Positions 33,516 through 43,773 are shown, counted from the stretch's first letter. The stretch: DNA of 60,829 nt from Deltaproteobacteria bacterium (GCA_016234855.1 JACRNO010000057.1:1-60829); one strand, 5' to 3'. Numbers and translations: made by a program. The notes: generated by a model from the letters alone, not told the origin.

Positions 33516-35534
33516 ATGTCCGACGCTCTCCATGCCTTCGACTCTACCGACGAGCTGTGCGTAAATACGATCCGATTCCTCGCCGTTGACGGCGTGGAGG
33601 CGGCCAACTCAGGACACCCGGGCATGCCCCTTGGCGACGCGCCAATGGCCTACGCCCTATGGGCAAGGCATATGCGCTTCGACCCCGAAGAACCCAAGTG
33701 GCCGGGCCGCGACCGTTTCGTGCTGTCCGCCGGGCACGGCTCCATGCTCCTCTACTCGCTCCTGCACCTGACGGGCTACGACATGCCGCTCGAACAATTG
33801 AAGAGCTTCAGACAATGGGGCAGCCACACGCCCGGACACCCTGAATACGATATCGAACGCGGCATAGAGATGACGACCGGGCCGCTCGGTCAGGGGTTCG
33901 CCACCGGGGTCGGCATGGCCATTGCAGAGCGTTACCTGGCCGAGCGCTACAACAAGCCCGGCTTCGCAATCTTCGATTACAATATCTACGCCATAACGAG
34001 CGACGGAGACCTGATGGAGGGCGTATCCAACGAGGCCGCCTCCATTGCCGGGCATCTCGGCCTGGGCAAGCTCGTCTACCTCTATTCGGACAACAGGATA
34101 ACCATAGAAGGCTCGACGGAGATCGCCTTTACCGAAGACGCAGGCAAGCGCTTCGAGGCCCTGGGCTGGCACGTGCAGGCCGTGGACGGCAACGACATGG
34201 CCGGGGTATCAAGGGCCATCGAGGCGGCAAAGGCCGAGTCAACGAGGCCATCCATCGTCATATCCCGCACGAATATCGGCTTCGGCAGCCCCGGCAAACA
34301 GGACTCTGCAGAGGCGCACGGCGCCCCCCTTGGTAAGGACGAGATGCGCCTTACAAAGGAAAAACTCGGCTGGCCGCTTGAGCCGGCATTCCACATCCCA
34401 GATGCAGCGCAAAAACACATAACGACCGCAACAAACAAGGGCCGCGCAGCCCACAAAGACTGGCAGAAGACATTCAAAGCCTACGCAAAGGCCCACCCGG
34501 AGCTTGCGGCCGAACTGACCGCGCTCTTTGAAGGCAGGCTCGACGGCCAATGGGAAAAATCAATGCCGGTCTTTGCGCCTGCGGAGCCGGCAATGGCCAC
34601 GCGCAGCGCATCCGGCAAGGTCTTGAACGCCATTGCAAAGGATATACCGAGGCTCATCGGCGGCTCGGCTGACCTCGCCCCGTCCAACAACACGTATCTG
34701 AAGGGCCTGGGCGATTTTCAGACCCGGCAATCGGGCAGGAACCTCCACTTCGGCGTGCGCGAGCATGCCATGGGCTCGCTCATGAACGGCATGGCCCTCT
34801 CAGGGCTCATACCATTCGGCGGGACGTTCCTCATCTTCTCCGATTACATGCGCCCTGCCATACGCCTTGCCGCGCTAATGAAGCTGCACGTCATCTATGT
34901 CTTTACGCACGACTCCATCGGCCTTGGAGAGGACGGCCCGACGCATCAACCCATAGAGCAGCTCGCATCCCTGCGCGCCATACCCGGTCTTACGGTCTTA
35001 AGGCCGGCTGACGCGTTTGAAACGGCCCTTGCATGGAAGAGCGCGCTCGCCAACACAAGCGGGCCTACGGCCCTTGTGCTTACGCGGCAGAACGTGGCTT
35101 CGATAGACAGGGAAAAGCTCAAGACAAAGGGAGACTTATCCAAGGGCGGATACGTCCTTGCGGACGCGGATGGCGGCAAGCCGCAGGTCATCCTCATAGC
35201 CACGGGCTCCGAGGTCGAGATCGCGCTCCAGGCCCGCGCCGAGCTTGCAAAGCGCGGCATCGGCTGCCGGGTAGTGGCTATGCCGTCTACCTGCATCTTC
35301 GACAGCCAGGAGAAGGCCTACAGGGACTCGGTGCTTCCTCCCGCCGTAACCGCTCGCATATCCATCGAGGCGGGCGCGACCATGGGCTGGCACCGCTACG
35401 TGGGCCTCGACGGCGCAACCATCGGCATCGACCACTTCGGGGCGTCCGCCCCGTACAAGACCATCTACGAGCGGTTCGGACTTACGGCAGCGGCCGTGGT
35501 CGAACAGGCCGTCAAGCTCCTTGAGCGCAAATAA
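33516..35534 (+). CDS. tkt: Transketolase
   Basis: 672 residues, full length. Thiamine-diphosphate enzyme moving two-carbon units between sugar phosphates. ThDP motif G-D-G-D-L-M-E-G-V near 165, H-G-S near 75, E-A-H-G-A near 265, and the pyrimidine-domain [13 protein letters not shown] near 470. Ribosome site AAAAGGGG. Opens the pentose-phosphate group. Confidence 0.97.
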   Translation: MSDALHAFDSTDELCVNTIRFLAVDGVEAANSGHPGMPLGDAPMAYALWARHMRFDPEEPKWPGRDRFVLSAGHGSMLLYSLLHLTGYDMPLEQLKSFRQWGSHTPGHPEYDIERGIEMTTGPLGQGFATGVGMAIAERYLAERYNKPGFAIFDYNIYAITSDGDLMEGVSNEAASIAGHLGLGKLVYLYSDNRITIEGSTEIAFTEDAGKRFEALGWHVQAVDGNDMAGVSRAIEAAKAESTRPSIVISRTNIGFGSPGKQDSAEAHGAPLGKDEMRLTKEKLGWPLEPAFHIPDAAQKHITTATNKGRAAHKDWQKTFKAYAKAHPELAAELTALFEGRLDGQWEKSMPVFAPAEPAMATRSASGKVLNAIAKDIPRLIGGSADLAPSNNTYLKGLGDFQTRQSGRNLHFGVREHAMGSLMNGMALSGLIPFGGTFLIFSDYMRPAIRLAALMKLHVIYVFTHDSIGLGEDGPTHQPIEQLASLRAIPGLTVLRPADAFETALAWKSALANTSGPTALVLTRQNVASIDREKLKTKGDLSKGGYVLADADGGKPQVILIATGSEVEIALQARAELAKRGIGCRVVAMPSTCIFDSQEKAYRDSVLPPAVTARISIEAGATMGWHRYVGLDGATIGIDHFGASAPYKTIYERFGLTAAAVVEQAVKLLERK

Positions 35535-35616
35535 TGGCAGAAGGCGGCGGTAGACGCCTTCTACTCGACCCTACGATTACAGAGGCCGTCAAACCCTAAC
35601 CGGAGAGAAGACCCCC

Positions 35617-38535
35617 ATGAACCCATTACTGGAACTCAAGCGCGCCGGACAGAGCATCTGGTACGACAATCTCAGGCGGGCCATCGTCACGTCCGGCGAA
35701 CTCAAGCGGATGATAGACGAGTATGGGGTCACGGGCGTAACCTCAAACCCGTCCATCTTCGAGAAGGCGGTCTCCGGCGGAAAGGAATACGACGCCGCCA
35801 TAGCGGCGCTTACGGCGCGGGGCCAGAACGACTCGGACCTTCTCGACAGCATCATAGCCTCGGATATCCGCCTTGCCGCCGACACCTTCGCCCCGGTCTT
35901 CCGCTCGACAAACGGCGCGGACGGCTTTGTGAGCGTCGAGGTCGCCCCCGCTCTCGCCCGCAATACCGTGGCCACGGTGGCCGAGGCCAATCGGCTCCGC
36001 GACCTCGTGGACAGGCCCAACGTCATGATAAAGGTCCCCGGCACGATACAGGGGCTTTCGGCCATCGAGGAACTCGTCTACGAAGGCTTCAACATCAACG
36101 TCACCCTCCTCTTCTCGGTCAACAGATACGCGATGGTCGCCCTCGCCTACATCAAGGGGCTTGAGCAGAGGCTTGCCCAGGGCAGGCCCATAGACGGCAT
36201 ACGGGGCGTTGCCAGCTTCTTCGTAAGCCGCGTCGACACCCTTAGCGACAGGCTTATCTCCGAACGCCTGAAGTCAACAGCGTCCAACGACGAACACGCC
36301 CGCCTCAGCGCCATGCTCGGCAGGGTGGCCGCGGATAACGCCAAGCTCGCCTGGCTCAGGTATAAAGACATCTACGAATCGGAGCGCTTTGCGCCGTTAA
36401 AGCGCGCGGGCGCCCATCCCCAGCGGCTTTTGTGGGCCTCGACGGGCACAAAGAACCCGGCCTACTCGGACGTCAAATACGTAGAAGAGCTTATAGAGCC
36501 GGATACGGTCAACACCATGCCGCTCGCCACGCTCATGGCCTTTCACGAGCACGGCCGCGTAAGGCGCACCCTGCCCAACGGGATTGACGGGGCGCGCGGG
36601 CTTATCGCCGAGCTTGCCGCCCTCGGCATCGACTACGAGGCCATGACCTCCACCCTTGAGGAAGAGGGGATAAAGAGCTTTTCCGACGCGTTCGCCGCCC
36701 TTACCCGCTGCGTCAGCGAGAAGGCGGCCGATGCACGGCGAAACGGCCACGTCCAGGCAGCAGCCGCGTCAACCGCAACCGCTATTGCCGCGCCGGTTGC
36801 CAAGCCCTGCGCCGTTGCCGAATTTCTCCTTGGCAACTTGGGCAACACGGCTGACAAGGAGCTAAAGACCCTTGACAAGGCGCGGTTTTCAGAGAGGCTC
36901 TGGGAAAAAGACGCCGGGCTCTGGACAAAGAAACCTGCTCAGAAAAAGCAGATAAGAAACTCACTCGGCTGGCTAAACCTTGCCGCGTCAATGGACGCTC
37001 ACAAGGCCGATATAACGGCATTTGCAAAAGAGGTCAAGGACGCAGGATTCAAGCACGCCGTGCTGCTCGGCATGGGCGGGTCTTCCCTTGCCCCGCTCGT
37101 CATGGCAGGCTCCATACCGGGCCGCAAGGGGTATCCTGAGCTCATAGTCCTCGACTCGACCGACCCGGACTCCGTCACGAACGTCACAAAAAATGTCGAC
37201 CTTGAAAAGACCCTCTTTATCGTCTCAAGCAAGTCAGGCACCACCATCGAGCCCCTCTCGTTCTTCGAGTACTTCTACGACAGGCTTCGCGCCATAAAGG
37301 GCGAGGCCGCAGGAGAGAACTTCGTCGTCATCACCGACCCTGACACCCCGCTCGAAGGCTTCCACAGAAAATACCGCATGCGCCGCCTATTCACCAACCA
37401 GCCGGACATAGGCGGACGCTTCTCTGCGCTATCGTTCTTCGGCCTCGTGCCAGCGGCCGTTGCCGGCATCGATATCTCGAAACTCCTCTACTTCGGGGCG
37501 CGGGTCACGGTGGAGATGCTTCCTGAAGTCCCGCTATCCGAGAACCCCGGTGCCGTGCTCGGCGCAACGCTTGCCGCCCTTGCAAAGGCGGGCCGGGACA
37601 AACTCACCTTCTTTATCGCGGACGAGCTCAAGGCATTCGGCCTGTGGATAGAACAGCTTATCGCCGAATCCACCGGCAAGGACGGCGCGGGCATCGTGCC
37701 GATAAGCGCCGAACCCGCAGGCAAGGCCGCTGACTACGGCAACGACAGGGTCTTCGTGCAAATAACCTTCAAAGGCAAGGGCGGCGGTGACAGCCGCCTG
37801 CTTGCCGCGCTCTCCAAGGCCGGACATCCGGTAATCCGCTTCAACATCACGGACTGCCACGAGCTTGGCGGCGAGTTCCTCCGCTGGGAAGCCGCAACCG
37901 CCGCCGCTGGCATGCTCCTCAATATCAACCCGTTCGACCAGCCTGACGTCGAGCTGGCCAAGGTTCTGGCGCGCGACCGGCTTGGCAAGGCCGCCTCTGC
38001 CAAAGGCGCAAAGGCCCCGGGCGTCGAGTTCAAGTCCAAGGGCCTTACCGCATACTTCGGGAAGACGGCCATGAAAAAGATGGCCAGGGCGGGCCTTAAA
38101 GGCAAGGGGCTCAAGACGGCCATAAAGGCGTTTTGCGGTCTGGCCGCGCCGGGCGATTACGCGGGCCTTTTGGCCTACTACTCCACCTTTGACCCGGGCG
38201 TTGACAAGCTCCTTGCCCGCCTGCGTAAGGAGATACGCGACTCAACGGGCTGCGGCGTGCAGGCCGGATACGGCCCGCGCTACCTGCACTCGACAGGCCA
38301 GCTTCACAAGGGCGGGGCGAATAACGGGCTCTTTATAATACTCGCGCATAAAGCCGCAAAAGATATCCCGGTACCGGGCAGACCGTTCGGTTTTTCCGAC
38401 CTCGAACTGGCGCAGGTCTACGGAGATGCCGAGGCCCTCGACTCAAAAGGCCGCAGGGTCTGCCTGCTCGTGATGAAAGACTCAAAGGCAGGAACGCTCA
38501 AGGAAGCGGTTAACCTGATAAAGGGCGCGTTGTAG
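35617..38535 (+). CDS. tal-pgi: Bifunctional transaldolase / glucose-6-phosphate isomerase
   Basis: 972 residues. About 1-370 is a transaldolase (T-S-N-P-S-I-F-E-K near 42; Schiff-base Lys in M-I-K-V-P-G near 138; T-K-N-P near 280) and about 400-972 a glucose-6-phosphate isomerase with SIS domains (G-M-G-G-S-S-L, S-S-K-S-G-T-T near 545). The fusion links two non-oxidative sugar steps in one chain. Both active sites look complete. Good GGAGAGAAG ribosome site; 82 bases after tkt. Confidence 0.95.
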   Translation: MNPLLELKRAGQSIWYDNLRRAIVTSGELKRMIDEYGVTGVTSNPSIFEKAVSGGKEYDAAIAALTARGQNDSDLLDSIIASDIRLAADTFAPVFRSTNGADGFVSVEVAPALARNTVATVAEANRLRDLVDRPNVMIKVPGTIQGLSAIEELVYEGFNINVTLLFSVNRYAMVALAYIKGLEQRLAQGRPIDGIRGVASFFVSRVDTLSDRLISERLKSTASNDEHARLSAMLGRVAADNAKLAWLRYKDIYESERFAPLKRAGAHPQRLLWASTGTKNPAYSDVKYVEELIEPDTVNTMPLATLMAFHEHGRVRRTLPNGIDGARGLIAELAALGIDYEAMTSTLEEEGIKSFSDAFAALTRCVSEKAADARRNGHVQAAAASTATAIAAPVAKPCAVAEFLLGNLGNTADKELKTLDKARFSERLWEKDAGLWTKKPAQKKQIRNSLGWLNLAASMDAHKADITAFAKEVKDAGFKHAVLLGMGGSSLAPLVMAGSIPGRKGYPELIVLDSTDPDSVTNVTKNVDLEKTLFIVSSKSGTTIEPLSFFEYFYDRLRAIKGEAAGENFVVITDPDTPLEGFHRKYRMRRLFTNQPDIGGRFSALSFFGLVPAAVAGIDISKLLYFGARVTVEMLPEVPLSENPGAVLGATLAALAKAGRDKLTFFIADELKAFGLWIEQLIAESTGKDGAGIVPISAEPAGKAADYGNDRVFVQITFKGKGGGDSRLLAALSKAGHPVIRFNITDCHELGGEFLRWEAATAAAGMLLNINPFDQPDVELAKVLARDRLGKAASAKGAKAPGVEFKSKGLTAYFGKTAMKKMARAGLKGKGLKTAIKAFCGLAAPGDYAGLLAYYSTFDPGVDKLLARLRKEIRDSTGCGVQAGYGPRYLHSTGQLHKGGANNGLFIILAHKAAKDIPVPGRPFGFSDLELAQVYGDAEALDSKGRRVCLLVMKDSKAGTLKEAVNLIKGAL

Positions 38536-38567
38536 AAAAAGCCGGGAAGGCGGCGCGTGCAACCAGA

Positions 38568-38596
38568 TTGACTCGGTGACGCACAAATGATACACT
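38568..38596 (+). promoter_or_regulatory. Promoter of RelE-type toxin-antitoxin pair
   Basis: TTGACT (38568-38573), 17-bp spacer, TACACT (38591-38596). Predicted start near 38603, exactly where the GGAGGT ribosome site begins, so the leader would be only about 10 nt. Confidence 0.55.
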
Positions 38597-38612
38597 TATT
38601 GCGGAGGTAATC

Positions 38613-38840
38613 ATGCCTACAAAAAACCCCAGAATAAACGTAGTAATGGAAAAGCCGCTCTATGAAGCGGTGGAGCGGTCTGCAAGGAAGGCCGGCGTCT
38701 CTCTCTCGTTGAAGGTCAGGGACCTCGTAATGGAGGCGCTTGAGATGGAGGAAGATATCGTGCTGGCGGCCTTTGCCGGACAAAGGGAACGGTCGTTCAA
38801 GAAAGCGAGCGCACTCAAGCACGAAGAGGTCTGGAAGTGA
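38613..38840 (+). CDS. Antitoxin, ribbon-helix-helix-like
   Basis: 75 residues. Opening N-P-R-I-N-V-V-M-E-K-P-L-Y-E-A-V-E-R-S-A-R fits a ribbon-helix-helix DNA-binding domain, the tail is acidic then basic and would wrap the toxin. GGAGGT before the ATG. Overlaps the toxin by 4 bases. Confidence 0.7.
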   Translation: MPTKNPRINVVMEKPLYEAVERSARKAGVSLSLKVRDLVMEALEMEEDIVLAAFAGQRERSFKKASALKHEEVWK

Positions 38841-39115
38841 CGTCCTTCATGGTCTTATACCACCCGTTGGTAAAGGCCGAAGACCTGCCCAGCATAGATG
38901 CAAAGAATAGAGATCGTCTCAGGAAGGCCATTGAAACGCGCCTTATGAACGAGCCGCAGCGATATGGAACTCCGCTCAGAAAAAATCTGAAAGGCTATTG
39001 GAAACTGAGGGTTGGAGACTACAGGGTCGTCTTTAAGATAGTTGATGAAGAGGTGCGGATATTAGGGATTATGCACAGAAAAGAAGTTTATGAGAAAATA
39101 AAGAAGAGGGTATAG
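38837..39115 (+). CDS. RelE/ParE family toxin
   Basis: 92 residues, GTG start coupled to the antitoxin stop (an ATG at 38849 is the alternative). The pattern P-L-R-K-N-L-K-G-Y-W-K-L-R-V-G-D-Y-R-V-V-F then G-I-M-H-R-K-E-V-Y is classic RelE: an mRNA-cutting or gyrase-poisoning toxin. The pair sits between tal-pgi and gnd with its own promoter. Confidence 0.85.
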   Translation: MTSFMVLYHPLVKAEDLPSIDAKNRDRLRKAIETRLMNEPQRYGTPLRKNLKGYWKLRVGDYRVVFKIVDEEVRILGIMHRKEVYEKIKKRV

Positions 39116-39521
39116 ATGGCAACCGGCAAAATTCAGTTAAAGAAGCTCTGATTAATTCCACCGAGGTTGTCATTCTGAGCGCAGCGAAGAATCTCGTCTC
39201 TCGGCGAATCAACTACTCACGAGATGTAAATTATCCGTAAGAACGACGGATAATTTATAAGTAATGATAAAGCCGTTTATATTCGCTTGTTTTAACCCGC
39301 AAGAAGACGCGGGCTTAAACAAGCTGTGCTTAACTTCGTCGCTTGTGCGCTCGTGTGCGCTAACGTTATGTCTTCGGCGCAACGTTGTGTCTTTGGCGCC
39401 AAAAACGCTCATCAGAATGACAGAAAAAAGAATAAATCAGAGTTTCCTGAGATATCAGCCTTGCACACCAACGCCAGAAGTTACCATCCGGCCTTGCCAC
39501 GACTCTAATCGGAGGCACACA
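39116..39521. other. 406-base gap filled by a repeat mosaic
   Basis: Holds the 39137-39451 element. Inside are two strong hairpins, AAATTATCCGT/ACGGATAATTT (39228-39256) and a 16-bp stem GCTTGTTTTAACCCGC/GCGGGCTTAAACAAGC (39285-39323, 14 of 16 paired), and two near copies of GCGCAACGTTGTGTC-like sequence around 39370-39395. An open frame runs through into gnd but reads as repeat, not protein. Confidence 0.6.
39137..39451. mobile_element. MITE-like element, CTCTGATTAATTC ends
   Basis: Left end AAGAAGCTCTGATTAATTCC (from about 39138) and right end GAATAAATCAGAGTTTCCTG (39430-39449) are imperfect inverted copies. The left end continues with GTCATTCTGAGCG and GAAGAATCT, also seen at 19949-20000. 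About 315 bp, no coding frame. Confidence 0.55.
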
Positions 39522-40427
39522 ATGCACATCGGAATGATAGGTCTCGGCAAGATGGGCATGAACATGTCCCGTCGGCTCATGCAGGCCGGACATAAGGTCT
39601 CGGCCTTTGACAGGTCTACGGACGCGGTAAAGGCCGCCGAGGCCGACGGCGCGCTTGCCGCGCAGACCATCGCCGGTCTGGTCTCCTCCCTCCCCTCGCC
39701 CCGACCCATTTGGATAATGCTACCGGCGGGCAACCCGGTTGAAGAGACGATTACGCTATTGAAGGCCTGCCTTTCTCCGGGCGACATCATCATCGACGGC
39801 GGCAACTCCTTTTACAAAGACGACCTGAGGCGCGATGAGGAACTTCGCTCCGTCGGGCTCAACTATATCGACGCGGGCGTAAGCGGCGGCGTCTGGGGGC
39901 TGAAGAACGGCTACGCGCTCATGCTCGGCGGCGACGAGACGGTCTATCGCCATCTCGAACCCGTATTTGCCGCGCTCGCGCCCAAAGAAGGTTACATGCG
40001 CTGCGGCCCTGCAGGCTCCGGCCACTTCGTCAAGATGATACACAACGGCATCGAGTACGGGTTGATGGAGGCGTATGCCGAAGGCTTTGAACTGTTAAAA
40101 GCCTCGCGTTTCGCCAACGGCCTCGACCTCGCCGCCATCGCGCACGTCTGGAACAACGGCAGCGTGGTGCGCTCGTGGCTCCTTGAACTGCTTGAAGACG
40201 CCCTTGTAAAAGACAAAGACCTCTCGACGCTATCCGGCTGGGTCGACGACTCAGGCGAAGGACGCTGGACCGTGATGGAGGCCATCGAGCGCGGGGTAAG
40301 CCTGCCCGTCATCACGGAGTCCCTGATGCGGAGGTTCCGCTCGCGCCAGCAAGACCCGTTCGCCGAAAAAGTGCTTGCAGCCATGCGCGCCGAGTTCGGC
40401 GGACATGCCGTAAAAAAGGGGGGTTGA
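39522..40427 (+). CDS. gnd: 6-phosphogluconate dehydrogenase, short (NAD-type) form
   Basis: 301 residues from ATG 39522, chosen because GGAGG lies 9 bases before it and the family opening M-H-I-G-M-I-G-L-G-K-M-G-M-N-M follows. Oxidatively decarboxylates 6-phosphogluconate to ribulose 5-phosphate. The short type (about 300 rather than 470 residues) usually prefers NAD. Substrate motifs G-V-S-G-G-V-W-G and catalytic Lys in H-F-V-K-M-I-H-N-G-I-E-Y-G are present. 7 bases before zwf. Confidence 0.95.
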   Translation: MHIGMIGLGKMGMNMSRRLMQAGHKVSAFDRSTDAVKAAEADGALAAQTIAGLVSSLPSPRPIWIMLPAGNPVEETITLLKACLSPGDIIIDGGNSFYKDDLRRDEELRSVGLNYIDAGVSGGVWGLKNGYALMLGGDETVYRHLEPVFAALAPKEGYMRCGPAGSGHFVKMIHNGIEYGLMEAYAEGFELLKASRFANGLDLAAIAHVWNNGSVVRSWLLELLEDALVKDKDLSTLSGWVDDSGEGRWTVMEAIERGVSLPVITESLMRRFRSRQQDPFAEKVLAAMRAEFGGHAVKKGG

Positions 40428-40434
40428 GGCGGTT

Positions 40435-42015
40435 ATGGCTGACCCCATAAATACAGAAAAAACGCCTGACGGCGCCGCCGCAACCACGGGCTTCACTACG
40501 CCCGCGTGCAGTCCGTGCGACGAGACTCAGCCGCCCGACTGCTGCATGGTCATCTTCGGGGCCTCCGGCGACCTCGTCAGGCGCAAGCTCATGCCCGCGC
40601 TCTACAAGCTCTTTCGCTGCAACCTCCTGCCAAAAGGGTTCTTCGTCATCGGCGCCGCGCGCACGGCCATGACAGACGACTCCTTCAGGGCCGAGACAGA
40701 GGCGTCTTTGCGCGCGGCCGGGGACTTTGACGAAGGACTGTGGGCCGAATTCTCGAAGTCGCTCTTTTACAGGAGCGTGACCTATGCCGACCATTCATCT
40801 TATTCAGGAATCAAGGGAGCGCTCGACGAGCTCGCGCCCGGACGCTCCAACGGCAACTGCGTCTTCTACCTCGCCACGCCGCCCGCGGTCTACGCCGAGA
40901 TATCGCGCGGCATCATCTACTCGGGGCTCCGCGGCAGCGGCTGGAGCCGCCTCATCATCGAAAAACCGTTCGGCAGCGACCTTAAGAGCGCCCTGGCCCT
41001 CAACTCGGAACTCTACACCAACTACAACGAAGACCAGATTTACAGGATAGACCATTACCTCGGCAAGGAGACGGTCCAGAACATATTGATGCTCCGCTTC
41101 GCCAACGCCATCTTCGAGCCCCTGTGGAACAGGCGTTACATAGACCACGTGCAGATAAGCGCGGCCGAGACCCTCGGAGTTGAGAAACGCTCCGGGTACT
41201 ACGAGCAGGCGGGCGTGCTGCGCGACATGTTCCAGAACCACATGCTCCAGGTCATGTGCCTTGCAGCCATGGAGCCGCCCTCGGTCTACGAGTCCGAGCT
41301 TGTGCGCGACGAGCGCGTAAAGGTCTTGCGCGCGCTTCGGCCTTTCAACGGGGACGACATCAACGACCACCTCGTCATCGGCCAGTACGGCGAGGGCGCG
41401 ATAGACGGCTCCTACGTCCGGGACTACCGCCGCGAAGAAGGCGTTGCGCAAAAGTCGCAAACCCCGACCTTCGCGGCCATGAAGCTCTACGTGGACAACT
41501 GGCGCTGGCAGGGCGTGCCGTTCTATCTCCGTTCCGGCAAGCGCATGAAAAAGCGGTTCACTCAGGTCACCATACAGTTCAAGGGCGTGCCGCACAGCCT
41601 CTTCAGGCGCGCCCTTCCCGGCGAGCCCGGCCCGAACGCCCTTATCCTGCGCATGCAGCCGGACGAGCGCGTGCAGTTGAAGTTCCACACCAAAAGCCCC
41701 GGCGGCAGGGTGTGCCTCCGCGACGTGGTAATGGACTTCCCGTATACGCTCGACTACATGGGCGTCACCCTCGACGCATACGAGAGGCTTCTGCTCGACT
41801 GCATGCTCGGCGACAAGATGCTCTTCGTCAGGAGCGACGGCATGGCCCTGAGCTGGTCGTTCCTGACCACGGTACTCAACCTCATTGAAGAGCGCACCGA
41901 GCACAGCCCGAAACTCTACAAATACACCGCCGGGAGCTACGGCCCTGCCGAGGCGGAAACGCTCATACAGAAAGACGGCAGGGACTGGGTTGACTACGGG
42001 GAAGACGATGCCTGA
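40435..42015 (+). CDS. zwf: Glucose-6-phosphate dehydrogenase
   Basis: 526 residues. First oxidative pentose-phosphate step. Coenzyme loop G-A-S-G-D-L-V-R-R-K-L at 42-52 and catalytic R-I-D-H-Y-L-G-K-E near 205. It carries a 37-residue N-terminal extension with four cysteines, C25, C28, C36, C37, directly before the Rossmann strand. Gene order gnd-zwf-glk-pgl; 8-base overlap with glk. Confidence 0.96.
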   Translation: MADPINTEKTPDGAAATTGFTTPACSPCDETQPPDCCMVIFGASGDLVRRKLMPALYKLFRCNLLPKGFFVIGAARTAMTDDSFRAETEASLRAAGDFDEGLWAEFSKSLFYRSVTYADHSSYSGIKGALDELAPGRSNGNCVFYLATPPAVYAEISRGIIYSGLRGSGWSRLIIEKPFGSDLKSALALNSELYTNYNEDQIYRIDHYLGKETVQNILMLRFANAIFEPLWNRRYIDHVQISAAETLGVEKRSGYYEQAGVLRDMFQNHMLQVMCLAAMEPPSVYESELVRDERVKVLRALRPFNGDDINDHLVIGQYGEGAIDGSYVRDYRREEGVAQKSQTPTFAAMKLYVDNWRWQGVPFYLRSGKRMKKRFTQVTIQFKGVPHSLFRRALPGEPGPNALILRMQPDERVQLKFHTKSPGGRVCLRDVVMDFPYTLDYMGVTLDAYERLLLDCMLGDKMLFVRSDGMALSWSFLTTVLNLIEERTEHSPKLYKYTAGSYGPAEAETLIQKDGRDWVDYGEDDA

Positions 42016-42976
42016 GACCGGCCTCGTCATAGCGGGCGACATAGGCGGGACAAAATCCCTGCTCGGCGCGTTTACGCCCGCCCGTGCCGCGCACGTGCCT
42101 GTTTGCGAGGCGCGCTACGACAATGGCAAATATGCGGGGATTGAAGAAGTCCTCTCCGCGTTCATTAAAGATAACGCGCTCAAGGGCGTATCCGCGGCCT
42201 GCCTCGCCCTGGCCTGTCCCATAGAAGATAATCGCGGCACACTCACCAACCGTAACTGGCGCGTTGACGCGGAAACACTCGCAGAGAGGTTCGGCTTTGC
42301 CCGCGTAAGCCTGATAAACGACCTTGTCGCCACTGCCATAGGCTCGCTCTATCTCCAGCCCGGGGACGTCCACGTCCTGCAGCAAGGCCGGTCAAGACCG
42401 GGCAACCGCGCCCTTATCGCCGCAGGCACCGGACTCGGCGAGGCCGCGCTCTTCTGGGACGGCCATGCGCATATCCCCTCGGCCTCGGAAGGCGGGCATG
42501 CCGACTTCGCCGCGCGCACGGATATCGAGATGGAACTCCTCGCGCGCCTCACCGGCCGATACGGCCACGTAAGCTATGAGCGCGTCCTTTCGGGCGCCGG
42601 ACTCGAGGCCGTCTACTCGTTCCTCGCGTACCGTCACGACGGCAGCGACCAGGCGCTTACCGCATCCGTCATCGTGGACGAGGCGCTGAACAAGGGCAGC
42701 GTGCTCTGCTCCGAGGCTTTGGACCTCTTCGTATCCGTCTACGGGGCCGAGGCCGGCAACCTCGCGCTCAAGACAATGGCGGCCGGCGGCATCTACATCG
42801 GCGGGGGCATCGCACCGAAGATACTCAAGGCATTGCAAAATGGGGGTTTTATAAAGGCGTTCAGGGACAAGGGCAGGTTCGCGGGATGGCTCTCGGAGAT
42901 ACCCGTCAGCGTCATCATGAACGAAAAGACGGCGCTTCTCGGCGCGGCCCGGCATGCCGCCGGAATCAAAGGCTAA
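42008..42976 (+). CDS. glk: Glucokinase
   Basis: 322 residues from ATG 42008, the start that gives the family opening V-I-A-G-D-I-G-G-T-K-S; a longer frame upstream only overlaps zwf. Phosphorylates glucose with ATP, feeding Zwf. Motifs I-N-D-L-V-A-T-A near 100, G-T-G-L-G near 140, S-E-G-G-H-A near 160. Overlaps zwf by 8 bases, so coupled. Confidence 0.93.
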   Translation: MPETGLVIAGDIGGTKSLLGAFTPARAAHVPVCEARYDNGKYAGIEEVLSAFIKDNALKGVSAACLALACPIEDNRGTLTNRNWRVDAETLAERFGFARVSLINDLVATAIGSLYLQPGDVHVLQQGRSRPGNRALIAAGTGLGEAALFWDGHAHIPSASEGGHADFAARTDIEMELLARLTGRYGHVSYERVLSGAGLEAVYSFLAYRHDGSDQALTASVIVDEALNKGSVLCSEALDLFVSVYGAEAGNLALKTMAAGGIYIGGGIAPKILKALQNGGFIKAFRDKGRFAGWLSEIPVSVIMNEKTALLGAARHAAGIKG

Positions 42977-43011
42977 GCCGTGTTACAGCGCCTCGACCTC
43001 CGTAAGGACTC

Positions 43012-43761
43012 ATGAACAACCGCAGGGAAATCCATATACGCGAAGATGCGGCTGAAGTGGCAACCGATGCCGCCAGGCTCTTTTCCGAACTCTGTTTCGA
43101 CGCCATAGCGCGCGACGGGTCTTTTAGCGTCGCCCTGTCAGGCGGCGCGACGCCTGAGGCGCTCTTCAACCTGCTTGCCGGGCCTCCGTACGCCGATAAG
43201 ATACCCTGGGACAAGGTACACCTCTTCTGGGGAGACGAACGCTGCGTGTCACCTGACCACCCTGAGAGCAATTACAAGATGGCCTTTCAGAGCCTCGTGT
43301 CAAAATTGAATATACCGCGGGAGAACGTCCACCGCATGCAGGGCGAGGCCGAGCCGCAGGCTGCGGCAGCGGCATATGAGGACGAACTCCTGCTTCATCT
43401 CGCGATATCGGGCAAGCCAGGGCTCGACCTCGTATTCCTCGGCCTTGGCAGCGACGGTCACACCCTCTCATTATTCCCCGGCTCGCCGCTCCTTGCCCAT
43501 GGCGATGGCGGCAGGCTCGTTGCGGCGGGCTTTGTCGAGGCGGTCCGCGCCTATCGCATAAGCCTTACCCTTACCGCCGTAAATAACTCCGATACCGCCG
43601 TCTTTCTCGTCACGGGCCAGCCAAAGGCCGAAATCTTAAAAAAGGCGCTTGAGGCAGGCGTAGGACGGCGCAAATACCCGGCAACGCTGATAAGGCCGCG
43701 AGGCAGGCTCGTCTGGCTCGTTGACAAGGCGGCGGCCCGGCTGCTTTCAGGAGTTGCTTAA
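43012..43761 (+). CDS. pgl: 6-phosphogluconolactonase
   Basis: 249 residues. Hydrolyses 6-phosphogluconolactone between Zwf and Gnd. Motifs: A-L-S-G-G-A-T-P near 42, F-W-G-D-E-R-C-V near 72, L-G-L-G-S-D-G-H-T near 144. AAGGA ribosome site. Completes the oxidative branch in this group. Confidence 0.95.
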   Translation: MNNRREIHIREDAAEVATDAARLFSELCFDAIARDGSFSVALSGGATPEALFNLLAGPPYADKIPWDKVHLFWGDERCVSPDHPESNYKMAFQSLVSKLNIPRENVHRMQGEAEPQAAAAAYEDELLLHLAISGKPGLDLVFLGLGSDGHTLSLFPGSPLLAHGDGGRLVAAGFVEAVRAYRISLTLTAVNNSDTAVFLVTGQPKAEILKKALEAGVGRRKYPATLIRPRGRLVWLVDKAAARLLSGVA

Positions 43762-43773
43762 AAACTTTCAACA

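Noticed and set aside
39264-39521. Upstream extension of gnd
   Set aside because: Runs through hairpin repeats; GGAGG and the conserved opening fix the start at 39522.
40804-42042. 412-codon minus-strand open frame opposite zwf
   Set aside because: Shadow of zwf; no start signal and no family pattern.
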